A DNA stretch of 64,000 bases from Coptis chinensis (lineage: Eukaryota; Streptophyta; Magnoliopsida; Ranunculales; Ranunculaceae). Location: positions 1 through 64,000 of the forward strand of contig JADFTS010000011.1 in the NCBI GenBank assembly GCA_015680905.1, written 5' to 3'. Positions 27,458 through 38,440 of this stretch are shown piece by piece. How positions within the stretch are numbered: position 1 is the first letter of the stretch; every line of letters begins with the position of its first letter. Made by a program: the position numbers and the translations under genes. Below the pieces are notes generated by a model that was not told where the DNA came from, made no database searches, and worked only from the letters and a program-made list of their open reading frames with translations.

Positions 27458-27757
27458 TTAAAGAATGTTGCTAAAAGGGTTGGTAAGTGAATTCTTCAAG
27501 TTGGAGTACAAGTTAAAGAGCGAGTACTGTCCGAGGTTCTTCACTTCATACCAAGAGTTGAGCACCTTGTCGTTCTTATCTGTCCCCGCAAAAGCCAACT
27601 GTATGCTAGTGGTGCAATCTGGTGATCCCGCTTTGCCTGTACAGTTAGACACTGGAGTTGCGTAGTCTGTTTGATTCAGGCAAATACCAGAACATGAACC
27701 ACAACCATTGCTATTCCAAAATAGATTCTGCAGTGTACCCTTTTTAAATTCAAGTAC
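27458..27757 (-). pseudogene. Captured terminal exon of an Expp1-like gene
   Basis: A 99-codon open exon starts after an acceptor GTGCACCAG at 27758-27766 and ends in TAA at 27458-27460. It contains the Cys-rich signature GCGSCSGICLNQTDYATP and a conserved tail with SIQLAFAGTDKNDKVLNSWY and QYSLFNLYSNLK. These I recognise as the C-terminal part of the plant Expp1 family of secreted proteins of unknown function. The signal peptide and N-terminal half are absent: upstream sequence runs into intron-like DNA and then the Pack-MULE terminal repeat. Because it lies wholly between the TIRs, it is best read as a transduplicated fragment. The reading frame is uninterrupted, so capture is recent or the source gene is close. 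Expression cannot be judged from sequence. Confidence 0.75.
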
Positions 27758-28134
27758 CTGGTGCACATAGATAAATAGAATGTACGTTAAACAAATTAAT
27801 TAATCAAGTTGAGGGACACTATTGCCTTATCAGCTTATAAATCGTGATATTACCAGAGTAAAGTTGCTTATGATGTTGGTATAATTGCGCGGCGGCCGAC
27901 TTAATATCAGTTTAAAAAAGTATATAGAGACAATCAACGGTAATCAACGGTATACACTGTAGTACTGTTGCCTGTTCAAAGCTAGAGGAAGAAGACTAAT
28001 TGCCTGGGCTTGTGCTGGTGCTGCAGCTGCAGCCTATTCATCTGCTACCAGCGAAACTAGATTTGGGCCCATTGGGTCCATGGGTAAGTCCAGCACACAT
28101 AAACAGCCGTTTGTACACATAGACAAATTTTCTA

Positions 28135-28232
28135 ACGGAAATACACTGGTGGCCCAAACTGATACAAAAAAGAAAAGTCATGGCCCAATTTGCTCAAAAA
28201 AAAAGTTCTTGGTACAATACGGTTATTTTTTC
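28135..28232 (-). repeat. Pack-MULE right terminal inverted repeat
   Basis: This is the reverse-complement partner of 25569-25695. The 9-bp target duplication follows at 28233-28241. Confidence 0.8.
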
Positions 28233-28241
28233 TTTTGTTTT

Positions 28242-29950
28242 TGTCCTTTTTGTTAGAATCTCCACTATATGTGTTTTTGATGAAATCCAATGATATCTCT
28301 TTTTAATTGATTTTTGCACTAAGGTTAAATGTGCATGGTTTCTATCACCGTGAAAAATACGGGGTATTTTCCATTGTTAGTTTATTCTTTTTGTTAAAAA
28401 TTTTTTAGACTCAACTTTATTAGTTATTAAGGGATTTTTTGTACTTCTTATTGTGGACATTGAATGCCTAAAAATTCCTCATTTGGAGTCAAAGAGAATA
28501 GAGGATTGAATTTAATATTGAGATGTTTTATTATGTTCTTCAAGTTATATTTTCCACTAATTCTAGAACTAGCGTTTAAGATTTAGTGAAGTTTCGGAGA
28601 AATTTAACAAGAGGTATAAAACTGAAATACAAGAATTGTTGGTGAGTTAGTAACTTTTTACCAAGGGTTTTGATAAATTGATCTTTGAAAATTAATTGTT
28701 TTAGTTAGTCATTATTTCCTTACAAGTTACTTTTATTTTTAGTTTAGATAAGAAATTAGAAATCCTCAACAATTGTTTTAATATTAATCACCAAGTTAGC
28801 TATTGGTTTATGAAATCTTTTCTCCCCCATTTATTCACTTCAAGATGTGGATCGATACCTCACTTACCGCTATTCTAATCATATTTTATTGATTATTTTG
28901 CAGTTTTTGAGATTTTTGTTGATTGACAAGTTCTAGATGACGGAATTAAATATTCAAAGAATTTGTGCAATTCAAAGGGCAAATCAGTAAATGGCAAAAG
29001 TAGGGGTATATAAACAAAAAGCAAGGGAGAGAACTTATCCATTGTCTTAGGATCTAAACCATTTGGTTTGTTTATTTTCTTGTCTTGTTTTTCAATTCAT
29101 GTTTTTAATTTATTGTTGTTTTATTTTATTTCAATCAACTTGTTATTTCCTTTTCTTTATTTCAATCAAACTTGTTACTTGTTCTTTGTTTTAATCTTCA
29201 ATCTTGTTTGTTGCTTTCATTTCAATGTTTTAATCAATCTTCCTTTCATGTTTTCAAGTCATTTTAATTAAACAATCAAGCTTTCAAGTTCATTAATTAG
29301 CTTAGAACCATTCTAATACTATAAGAGTATACCTTTCTTCTTCATATATTTCCTCACTCAAACTCTAAACAATTTAGGATGAACCTCAACTCTTAATCTA
29401 ACTCTTTTGAAGTATACTCACTACAATATTAAAGTTTCACCACCAAAACAAAACTTGCTGTATAATATGAACCCATGAATAATACCCAAACAAGTCAATC
29501 TACTGAAACAATTAGAAAAGGATAAGAGAAAAATCATAATTAAAGCATAACAAACATGATATTTGAAAGTGAAGGGAAAACAAACAATACAATAGCTATC
29601 CATTGAATCATTGATGGCTGCTTCTCGCTTATCCAACCCCCTTATATATACCTTGCTAATCATAAGCAACCCATGTTAAGGCATTGAATTCATTCATTTC
29701 CTACGAACCTGACGAGCCTGCAAGCAGGTAGTGGTGATTTCTAATTTTTTTTAATCGCCATCCCTCCATGACAAGAGTTCATCCCCTTTTTTCTCTATTT
29801 TTTTCGTCGAGAAGATAAGAATCCCCTAAAGTAGAGAACCAATAACTCCTCTTTTAATGCAAGCAGGAGGTGTTTCCCACTTATAATCATTATCCCACAA
29901 TAAGCCATATGTGGCTATTAGTTAGTTGTTAGCACAATAAAACAGACCCA
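28242..29950. other. Non-coding AT-rich stretch, probable LTR remnants
   Basis: No gene is seen. Sequence right of the Pack-MULE resembles LTR DNA. It includes a TATA-like GTATATAAAC near 29007 in the setting AGTAGGGGTATATAAACAAA, followed by pyrimidine-rich repeats of CTTGTT and TCAATC (29060-29280). It may be the rest of the interrupted Athila-like LTR or a second LTR. The ORFs at 29068-29271 and 29421-29669 are low-complexity and unsupported. Confidence 0.4.
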
Positions 29951-29959
29951 TTAAATATA

Positions 29960-30120
29960 AGGTTAATTTGAGTTATCCCCCCAAACTTATGTAGCGTTTT
30001 GTGTTTAACCCCCAAATTTTGAATCATCACACTTAAACCCCCACTCTGTCTCAGACCTCTAACAGAACTATTCATATTTTCCATAATGCCCAAACTACCC
30101 CTTTGAAAGAGCCATTAGAA
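29960..30120 (+). repeat. MULE left terminal inverted repeat
   Basis: It begins AGGTTAATTTGAG and matches the reverse complement of 35650-35815 over about 160 bp with scattered substitutions. It likely holds the promoter for the plus-strand gene. Confidence 0.9.
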
Positions 30121-30179
30121 AGTTAAAACGTCCGCTTTGACTTATCCCATATTTGGTTGACTCCTTTCTTCCCCAACAA

Positions 30180-30186
30180 TATAAAT
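30180..30186 (+). promoter_or_regulatory. Possible TATA box of the MULE plus-strand gene
   Basis: TATAAAT lies just inside the left TIR, 32 bases before the proposed start codon at 30218. This would leave a very short 5' leader, so transcription may start elsewhere in the TIR. Confidence 0.35.
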
Positions 30187-30217
30187 TTCATCTTGCTTCT
30201 CTCTCCAACAACAACTA

Positions 30218-30746
30218 ATGGGTGGTGGTGAACCAACTAAGATGTCACTTGAGGTAAGTATCACTTTTGACCCGTCAGTTGTTACTATTAGGGTCCTTAC
30301 TATTATTGTTCTTGATTAGGTTCTTGATTAGAGCTTCCTTCCTTGTTTTTTGTCGTCTGGTTTTTTGGGGGTTAATTACAAATTAGTTACAAAGAGTAAG
30401 GGTTAATAACATAATTTTAGCACATGATTTGAGGGTTATGTTTTTCTCTTTTCAGGCTACCGGTTGCTTTCAATGTGGCGATTTGAACCATTGGAAGGAT
30501 ATATGCCCTCACAGTTGTCCTTGGGGTTGTGGGAAAACTATGAAAATGTACAAGAGTACTAGGGAATGGAGTTTTGGACAGAGATTTCTAACATGCAAGA
30601 GAGATGAATGTAAGGGTTTTATTTGGATAGACAAGGGGCACCTAGACAAAGACCCTAAAGACAAGAACAAAGAAGTAGTTGCCAGTACTTCAAGGGCTTC
30701 AAAAGAGGATATGAAGTGCCAGGGGGAAGTCACTGGTCACAATTGA
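30218..30746 (+). CDS. MULE-borne zinc-knuckle plus GRF-type zinc-finger protein (two exons, 108 aa)
   Basis: Exon 1 (30218-30253) encodes 12 residues and ends at a consensus donor GTAAGT. Exon 2 (30456-30746) follows a pyrimidine-rich acceptor TTTTCAG and ends in TGA. The spliced frame is open and in phase. Exon 2 opens with a CX2CX4HX4C zinc knuckle (CFQCGDLNHWKDIC) and continues into a GRF-type finger with CPWGCG, the GQRF motif and a final CKRDECKGFIW. The last ~40 residues are Lys/Glu-rich and charged. GRF fingers bind single-stranded nucleic acid in several repair proteins, and CCHC knuckles bind nucleic acids, so a nucleic-acid-binding accessory role is inferred. An AATAAA lies at 30857-30862. 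The gene is convergent with the transposase and, unlike it, has no break. It could also be a captured host fragment. Confidence 0.7.
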
Positions 30747-31157
30747 GGGTCCTATTAAAATGAAGGTGAAAGGAAATGCTAGTGATGTAACTGAACTTGT
30801 GAATGAAGAAGTTGTCACCTGGATGAATTGTGTATGAAAGAGAGGGATGGAAATGAAATAAATGTTATGTGTTGTTAGTCCTTATTTTCACTAACAGATC
30901 ATAGCAACATAGTAATCATACATAGAACTACATAGCCCATTGCAATTTAATATTATCTTAAAACTAAACAAACCAACAAACACACAGTCTTGATTAATAA
31001 GTAACTAACAATCATGTCCTGACAACTGAAAGAAAACCTAAGCATAGCCAAAATTCCAACAAAACATTGAAAGCATTGTTTTGGGCAAAAATACAAAAGC
31101 CACAAAACACACAACACAACAACTAACACAAAATAAGCACCATCACCAGAAACATGA
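30747..31157. other. Intergenic junction between the two convergent MULE genes
   Basis: This ~400-bp stretch holds the likely 3' UTRs of both MULE genes, including the plus-strand AATAAA at 30857. No further ORF is supported. Confidence 0.5.
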
Positions 31158-34100
31158 CTATTTCTTTGCTCTCTTTACTGGTCTCTCATTAACTGAGCAT
31201 GAGGCTTGGCTTGATATTACCTGCCTTCGATATCTCCGCACAGTTGGCTCTTCATGCCTGAAGTACCTTCTCTGTTGTTGTGGCTGGATGGGAGGCATAA
31301 CAGGTATCACCAATGGAGGTCTGACATTTGAAGTATGTTGTGTTGGAGGTTCTGACTGAGATGGTTGTGGCTGAGATGGTTGTGACTGACTGGGTTGGGA
31401 ATAGGTAAATGAGGCCTCAGTTGCATTATTAGAATTACCCATTCCTCCTTTACTACCCCTTACCCCTCTACTCACACTTTCATTTCCTCCTCTGCTGCCC
31501 CTACCTCCTTTACTACCCCTTCCTCTACTAACAGTTTCAGTTCCTCCTCTTCTTCCTCTGCTCCCCCTACCTCCTCTACAACCCCTTACTCTGCTCCCCC
31601 TACCTTCTCTGCCTCCTCTATTAACATTTTCATTCTCTCCTCTCTGCCTCCATTAACAGTTTTCACCTCTCCTCCTCCTCCTCCATTAACAATTTCATCT
31701 CTCCTCTGCCTCCTCCATTGACATTTTCAGTTTCTATACCTCTACTACCCCCTCCTCTTTTCCTCCTCTACTACCTCCTCCTCTTCCTCTTATTGGTGGA
31801 GCAGCTTGAGCTCCATCTTCAGGGTTGATTGGTGCCTGCAAGAATGGATTTGGAAGTGGTCTTGTTCTTGGCCTACATGGTCTTCCTCTAGTCCTTCTTC
31901 CTCTAACAACATTACCACCCACTTCACCTCCTTGACACCCTCTTATTTTATGGCCAAGTACACCATATCTAGAACACCTAACTGAGTTCTCATTTTCATT
32001 TGCACCCCTTCTCCTGTTAACTCTAGGCCTTCCAGGTTGTCTATGCTTAACTGGAGGATAAACATAATCTGCAGCTACAGGCTGCATCAATTAAACAAAA
32101 CACATGTCAATACTCAATGGGTGCCCATACTCAATCAATAAACTAGAAACTAAAAGAATTGAAAATTGGAAAAAGAATTACCTTTGGCCAATCATCCTCA
32201 TGAACCATCGGAGTTATGTTCCCACTATGTGCATTTCTATAAGCTCTAATAGTGAAAAAAAGACTGCAGAATCTAAAAACAAGTATAACAACAAATTGCA
32301 ATAAATAATGTAATTTAACACAACAAATTGCTATAGAACATATCAAATTTAAACTTACACTCTATCCAAGTGTCTCTCCTTGGCTTAATAACAACCACAA
32401 CATGAATGCAAGGAATTCCACACACTTGCCATTCTCTGCATGTACAACTTAATTGTACCAAATCAACAGTCCACCAATGTCTAGACTTATGTGTCACACA
32501 GAACTTATCCTCATTTGAACCAGCAACTTCATAATCACCAATTGCATCTCTCTTTCTGCTAAAATATCTTTCACCCTTGGTACTAGATCATTCTTATTCC
32601 AGTCTACAAACTTCCCCTTTCTATCATAGATCAACTTCATTTGTAAAATCACTATCTTGGAAACCATCTTCACAATAGGCTTATCTCTACTATCCATTAT
32701 AAAATTATTCCATGATTTAGAGAAGTTATTAGAGAGGTGGTCAGACTTACATTCAGTGTCAAAGTGTGACCTTTCCCACAACTTAATTAGGCTCCTCACT
32801 CATTAAGTAGTCTTTGGAATCACTACATCTTTTCTCAAGCAACTCCATACTTTTATTAAAGTCAACTTCCCCAAATGTTTTTGCTGCATTCCATGCTTCC
32901 ACTTCAAGACCCTTAAACCTTGTCTTCATGTTCTTCAGCATGTGTCTAAAACAAAATCTTTGATTGCAATCTGGAAACACTGTGGCAACTGCATTACCTA
33001 AACCTTTTTGTCTATCAGAAATTATGGTCAGTCTAGATGGATGTAAGTTCAAGGATGGTGTCATAATATCCAGAAATTCAATCCAATTCTCAGTGTTTTT
33101 TGAAATACAAATAAAAAAACCTAGTGGAAACAATCCATTATTTCCATCTAATGCTAGAACAGACAGACATACACCCCCATGTTTCCCCTTTAAAAAACAT
33201 CCATCAAGACCTATTAAAGGCCTACACCCACTGACAAACCCATCTAAACATGCTTTGAAAGCAATACAAACCCATTCAAAACTCATGTAGTTAGCATTTC
33301 TAGAGAATTTAGCAATATATAGAATCTGGGTTGGAGTTGAGAATATGCAAACAAAGCTGATGAACCTTTGCATAAGACTCATCATAACTTCCATGAATCA
33401 TTTCCATTGCTAAGTTCCTGGCATTCCAAGCTTGCCAATACTTAATCTTAACTTGATATCTGTTCCACATGATTGCCTTGATGTCAGTTGGTTTGTAGCT
33501 CTTGAAATGAAGTCTCAAGTCTTTCTCAATATCTTTTGCTATCCAAGCTGCATTTTCCATAGAGTTTCTATTTTTTCTATCAGCTGTACAAGTGTGAGCA
33601 TCATTCAACCTTCTTAACCTGAATGTACTCCTCTTAGTCATGCACCTGCAATAAGCCCTCCATTTACAACTTTCCTCCTTACACACAACTTCAATCTGTA
33701 GAGAATCATTTTTCTTGAACCTCATACTAAATTTTATTTTAATAGCACACAACCTCAAATAATCTCTACACAAGTATCTATCAGCCCATTTCTAACCTAC
33801 AAACAACCTAATTGATGTTTCATCAGATCTAGTCTCTCCCTCATCAGTTGGAATATTAAAAGTGTTATCAACCAATAGATTTATTACATCATCATCCTCA
33901 ACTATTTGTGCCCTAATAGTTGGTTGTATTGGTTCATCTTCTTTAGCAATTGAATAATTTCCATCCTCTTCTTCAGCAAAAACATACCTCTCATCAAACA
34001 AAGACTCTTCACCACTTGAATTATTTTCAGAACGTATATACTCCTCATCAGATGAATCTTGACTATAGTAATGCTCACATTGCATCTATCCGGTCAATGT

Positions 34101-35477
34101 TGAATTCACATCTAAACCCTTCAACAGCATCAGGACATAAATCATTCAAACAACATACAAGATTTACAAAAGAAGTCTTTGGAAAAATTTGGATGTAGAC
34201 AACTATTAAAAAAAAATAGGATGTGTAATTATTAAAAAAATTGGATGTAGACAGCTATTAAAATAATTTGGATGTAATTACACATACCTGCAACTCCAGT
34301 AGATATAGACAGCTCCTCAACTTCAATAGATTTGGGTTGTTGCTCTTGTTCTCGAACAACTCTCTTTCCTTTTACTTTATGACTAGGGCCTGCCCCATGT
34401 GAACTTCCACTATCTTTCTTGTCTTCAGAATAATAAGGCAAAAGAAATGGTGGGGAGCTCAAATTTGTTGTCTTCTTCTTAACATAGTCATAGTCTTCTG
34501 TAGTGGGTCAGTCATCCAAGTCAAACAACTTCCCCCTTCTACATCTTCTGCCATGCATATATATATATATATATTCACTATCTGTGGAAGAGCCCACAAC
34601 ATGTGGTATTTCACATTGCCCCTCATTTTCATCATCACTTGAAATGACATCCAATATATATATATTTTAAATACTCATAAAGACATCAATTTATTTTTTG
34701 CCATCCATATTTACAAAAAATCAGATATGTGTGAACCCATTTACATCAACTCTTTCATTTTCCCATTCATGAACAACAACATGTGGTATTTCATTGCCCC
34801 TCATTTTCATCATCAGACATCCAACTTTTACAAAGATTTGAACCCATTTCCACCATTTTCCCACATGAACAACACAACTCTATCACCATGCATATTTCCA
34901 ATACATTTCCAGATGGGACACCAAATGCTAAACTGATCCAAGCAACAAGGTCTATCAAACTTGCATAATCATAATCCCATTCCTCAAAATCTACATACTG
35001 TCCACCAACATATTTCATATATTGTCCATCCTCTACCCATTCACCCCTATGGTGACACCTAAGGATCCTAATTGTGGCCATTATCCTCAGAAAGCAACGT
35101 AACCAAGCCAAAACCAAAACAACAATCAGACACAACAACCAAACTTTAAAACCGTGCTATCAATTATAAAGCTATCAACTTTAAAACATTTTGTGTTTAA
35201 GTTGAGTGAAATAAACTGACTTTGACAAAATAGCCATTCATATCATGAATATATCAATATAAATGAAACAAAGTAACTAAACATGATGCTACAATGTAAC
35301 TAAACAAACTAAAGTAACTATGTAAACTAAACAAAGTAAACTTTATCGGACATTGATTATATAATTTAAAAAACCTTAGAACAAAAACCCTAAATTATCG
35401 ATTATTGAAAATAAGGCACGTGAAAATTACCTTGACTGTGAAGATTGTCGATTCAAGTCTGAGATCGTGGATTCCAT
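31158..35477 (-). pseudogene. MULE transposase (mudrA-type), multi-exon with several frame breaks
   Basis: The start ATG is at 35475-35477. Exon 1 (35431-35477) joins in phase to an exon starting at 35085, whose N-terminal domain contains RCHHRGEWVEDGQY and KYVGGQYVDF. A Ser/Glu-rich linker and a donor at 34288 follow. The main exon (34085 to 32359) contains the FAR1/MuDR-type zinc-binding region (VCKEESCKWRAYC), the DDE core (first Asp in GLDGCFLKG, second in TIISDRQKGL, then CFRHMLKN) and the SWIM finger (SCTCREWQVCGIPCIHVV). Exon 4 (32245-32182) carries AYRNAHSGNITPM. The C-terminal exon from 32081 carries GRPRVNRRR and a degenerate knuckle, CSRYG where CxxC is expected, then Arg/Gly-rich sequence to a stop at 31158. 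Breaks: an in-frame stop near 34509, TAG near 33792, and one-base shifts near 33310, 32790 and 32545. A ~60-bp segment is duplicated 180 bp apart (34596 and 34776). The phase at the 34288/34085 junction also does not fit cleanly. Confidence 0.85.
31430..31740 (-). repeat. Low-complexity CCTCCT-type repeats in the transposase C-terminal region
   Basis: Degenerate repeats of about 18-45 bases built on CCTCCTCTACTACCCCT encode Arg/Gly-rich sequence on the minus strand. Repeat-length variation here explains why the reading frame is broken between 31475 and 31734. Confidence 0.7.
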
Positions 35478-35649
35478 TGTAAGAAGTAGTTCTTTCAAGG
35501 TTGAGAAATGAATGTTGAGAAATGGATGTTAGAAATTCAAAGGAGACGGCGAGGAGATGAGAAATAAAGTGAGAAACAAAATAAAATTCTAAGTTGGGGT
35601 TTTAATCAAACTTATTGGAGTGGACCATGTTTAATTGGAGGGTAAAACA

Positions 35650-35815
35650 ATTTGCTCCCCGCAATTTTCTTGAAAGGGTAGTTTGGACATTATGAAAAAT
35701 ATGAACAATTCTGTTAGAGGTCCGAGGCGAGTGGGGGTCTAAGTGTGATAATTCAAAATTTGGGGGTTAAACACAAAACGCTGCAAAAGTTTGGGGGGAT
35801 AACTCAAATTCACCC
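35650..35815 (-). repeat. MULE right terminal inverted repeat
   Basis: Read on the minus strand it begins GGGTGAATTTGAG and pairs with 29960-30120. It lies about 170 bp upstream of the transposase start codon and likely holds its promoter. Confidence 0.9.
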
Positions 35816-35824
35816 TTAAATATA

Positions 35825-36066
35825 ATACACAAGGCCCAAATAATAGAATAAGCCCAAGTAACAAAACAAGGTCTATATAATAAGGCAAGCTCAATAATAG
35901 AACAGGCTAAATATTAATAGAAAAGGCCCAATAAAATAGCATACCCAATAATAAGGAAGACTCCATAACATTTATAATAAAGTCCACATAGATTAAGCCC
36001 ATATAAATCAAACACTAAGATAAGCTAAGGTATTTATTTCACTAACCAAATTTAATTACGAGGTTA

Positions 36067-36118
<52 letters not shown>

Positions 36119-36422
36119 TTACAATCCAACAAGCAATTCACAAACCCATAGTAATAGTAACTACACATCAACTGTGTACAATTTTTATCGGATTTATTCG
36201 TATTAAAAACAACTACACAATTGTTATGAATATTATGCGATAGATCCCCATACCCCCTCTGCCTACGATGAAGCCCCCATGCTTGAATACGTGGAATCAG
36301 GTAATGAGTCTCATTCTCTTCCAACGTCTTCAACACAAGATGCATTACATGAAAATATTCGTACCACCAATATTAAATCAATAGATAAAATACAATATCA
36401 ATATATATATATATATATACAT
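35825..36422. other. AT-rich spacer with AGGCCCAATAA-type repeats and a 49-bp poly-A tract
   Basis: Degenerate ~20-25-bp repeats of AGGCCCAATAATAGAA run from 35830 to 36010. A poly-A run spans 36069-36117. The minus-strand ORF at 36067-36345 ends in this run. Its first 60 residues might be a fragment of a plant-mobile-domain protein whose upstream exon is at 41145-41621, but the resemblance is too weak to call. A TA microsatellite lies at about 36400-36419. Confidence 0.5.
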
Positions 36423-37209
36423 TGTAACAACCATTTTCATAAGATGGGCCATTGTATGTATTGGGCCCAGAGAATAAGCCCAAGACCATGCTAGGCCCCA
36501 TGAGGTGAACCTAAAGAGGAGACATCGGCCAGAGAGGAGGAGGAAGAGGAGGAGATATCTATAGCAGAGGAGGAGGCGGCCATAGGAGATGACGACCAAA
36601 GGAGACGACAGGATGAGGCATAGGAGGAGGAGGAATAGAAGGGGAGATCTAGAGAAGAGGAGAAGGGAGACGACAGCCAGAGAAGGGAAGAGGAGTAGGG
36701 AGATGATGTCCCGAGATGAGAGAGAAGGAGATACCTATAGCAGAGAAGGGAGCAGACGACGGCTAGAGAGGAGGAGGAGTAGGGAGATGATGTCCCAAGA
36801 TGAGGAAGAATAGAGGAGGAGATATCTATAGCAGAGAAGGGAGAAGATGACGGCCAAAGGATACGACGGTCAGAGAGGAAGAGGAGTAGGGAGATGATGT
36901 CCCAAAATGAGGAGGAAGAGAGGAGGAGATATCTAGAGCAGAGGAGCTGGAATGAGGAGACAACGAGAGGAGAATAAGGAGACAACCAGATGAGATGACG
37001 TCTAGAGAGGTGGAGAATCCAAGAGAGATAGAAAAGAGTGGAGAGAGGAGAGAACTACGGTGCAGCTTGATCCCTCGATAAGGGGGTACGTAGGCAACCC
37101 AAACGGGTTCAGCTGATGAAGTCAAATTAGGTGTATTGCTTGCCTTTAGCATCTAACCAAGGAGTCGAGAATTATAAAAATATAAAAAATTGTGAAATGG
37201 GTTGCAACA
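36423..37209 (+). repeat. 5' LTR (787 bp)
   Basis: It begins TGTAACAACC and ends GGTTGCAACA. The middle is GA-rich (AGGAGGAAGAG) with degenerate internal repeats around GGAGATGATGTCCC (near 36699, 36783 and 36891). Confidence 0.88.
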
Positions 37210-37211
37210 AA

Positions 37212-37228
37212 TGGCGCCGTCTGTGGGG
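37212..37228 (+). other. Primer-binding site
   Basis: TGGCGCCGTCTGTGGGG lies two bases after the 5' LTR end, the position and sequence style of PBS sites in many plant Ty3 retrotransposons. The matching tRNA was not checked. Confidence 0.75.
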
Positions 37229-37789
37229 ACCAAGAGGAAAAAGTTATTGTTCTCTACCACATGGTTTTGTTCTCTAAGGCATCTATGGAAGGATTACCTA
37301 CGGGATGAAACACAAACAAGTGCAATAGATCCATGGCTACGAGCCCAGTGCCGGCATCCTATCATACAATCAACATTCAACCGGAGTACTTTCTAATCGA
37401 TTTTAGAGCTTGAGCAAGAGTGTTCGACAACATCGACGGCGAGGCAGTTCGAGGTAGAGAAAGGATGAGATCAATAGGTTGGGATAGAGATCAATGACTT
37501 CGAGTGTCCGAATACGGATGGTAAGATGATTGCAAGGAAGGTAGAGGGGCATACACCGGCGGGTTACGAGAAAGAAAAAGGATCAGTGAACGAGTTGATA
37601 TTGACCGGTTTGTTGCGGGATATAACAACAAAATAAGACCGTGGTCGAGCCCCGTATTAGCTATCTGGGGAACCTCGAATCTCTGCTGGTGTCTCTAGGT
37701 AGTGAGGATGTTGGGTTTACTTGTATGTGGGAAGAGATAGAGAGAAGCTGCCTCTAAGCTAGAGAGCGGAGGGGTTCGAGAAGACCCTT

Positions 37790-38440
37790 CGCGGATATGT
37801 CGTGGGGCTATTCGAATGAGTGCGGGGGGGATGAGCCCTCCGCGGACCCTTGTGTCCAAACAGCGCGTGTGGGGCAGGCAGAGCTGTCCCGGACCGGCGT
37901 GTCCGAAGCTCCGAGCGGAATAGGATCCGCGGACCCTCGTGTCTAAACAAAAGTGTGTAAGGGCGGCGAGGGAGTTGTCCCGGACCCTCGTGTCCAAAGC
38001 CTCAAGCGGGATATGATATGCGGACATGAGGTCCGAATCAAACATGGGGGCAAGCTGAGTTTCCCCTCATCAGACTCCACTCCAGAGCAGAGACAACAGG
38101 GGGGATGAGCCCTCCGCAGAGATAAGATCCGAATCAAACATGGGGGCAAGCTGAGTGGTCCCTCATCAGACTCTACTCCTAAGCAGCGACAGAGGGGGGG
38201 ATGAGCCCTCTGCAGAGATGAGATCCGAGTCAAACATGGGGGCAAGATGAGTTGCCCCTCATCAGACTCCACTCCAGAGCAGAGACAGCGTGAGGGATGA
38301 GCCCTCCGCAGATATGAGATCCAAATCAAACATGGGGGCAAGCCGAAGGGCCCTCATCGGTTCCACTCCCGAAAGCAAAGAGAGGAGCCCTCCGCGGACA
38401 AAGGAGGGGGGCAATAGGGGCAAGGCGAGTTGCCCCATCG
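37790..38440 (+). repeat. Internal tandem array 1 of the LTR element (~96 bp units)
   Basis: The phrase AAACATGGGGGCAAG recurs at 38039, 38136, 38232 and 38328, a ~96-bp period. GATGAGCCCTCCGCAGA and CTCATCAGACTCCACTCC sit between. Upstream (37840-38000) a related shorter repeat carries CCCGGACCCTCGTGTCCAAA. The region is much more GC-rich than its surroundings. Confidence 0.85.

Larger units (their letters stand above)
25569..28232. mobile_element. Pack-MULE: non-autonomous Mutator-like element carrying gene fragments
   Basis: The element is bounded by ~100-bp imperfect terminal inverted repeats. The left end begins GAAAAAATGACCG and holds TTTTGTATCAGTTTGGGCCA; the right end, read on the minus strand, begins GAAAAAATAACCG and holds the same 20 bases. 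A perfect 9-bp direct duplication TTTTGTTTT flanks it (25560-25568 and 28233-28241), the target-site size of Mutator-like elements. No transposase is inside. It carries an exon of an Expp1-like gene (27458-27757, minus), a GC-rich segment at 25960-26060 resembling a 5' UTR or coding start, and another GC-rich segment at 27960-28090. It was later split by a hAT insertion. Captured host sequence between MULE TIRs defines a Pack-MULE. Confidence 0.85.
29960..35815. mobile_element. Full-length Mutator-like element (MULE), 5.86 kb, two convergent genes
   Basis: A perfect 9-bp target duplication TTAAATATA flanks the element (29951-29959 and 35816-35824). The TIRs are about 160 bp and share AATTTGAGTTATCCCCCCAA, GCGTTTTGTGTTTAACCCCC and a long tail ending near the CCAAACTACCCTTT blocks. 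Two genes point inward from the TIRs. A transposase gene with SWIM and zinc-knuckle regions occupies the minus strand (31158-35477). A small zinc-knuckle/GRF gene occupies the plus strand (30218-30746). This convergent layout resembles maize MuDR with mudrA and mudrB, though no sequence relation to mudrB is claimed. The transposase has several frame breaks, so the copy may be transposition-defective unless those are assembly errors. Confidence 0.93.

Noticed and set aside
31081-31359. Plus-strand ORF after the GRF-finger gene
   Set aside because: It overlaps the transposase C-terminal exon in antisense and has no motif of its own.
32964-33290. 108-codon plus-strand ORF
   Set aside because: It is the antisense of the MULE transposase catalytic domain.
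36491-37152. Long Ser/Leu-rich minus-strand ORFs in the GA-rich LTR, also at 40269-40696
   Set aside because: Purine-rich repeats lack stops on the complementary strand; the same pattern occurs in both LTRs and has no domain.
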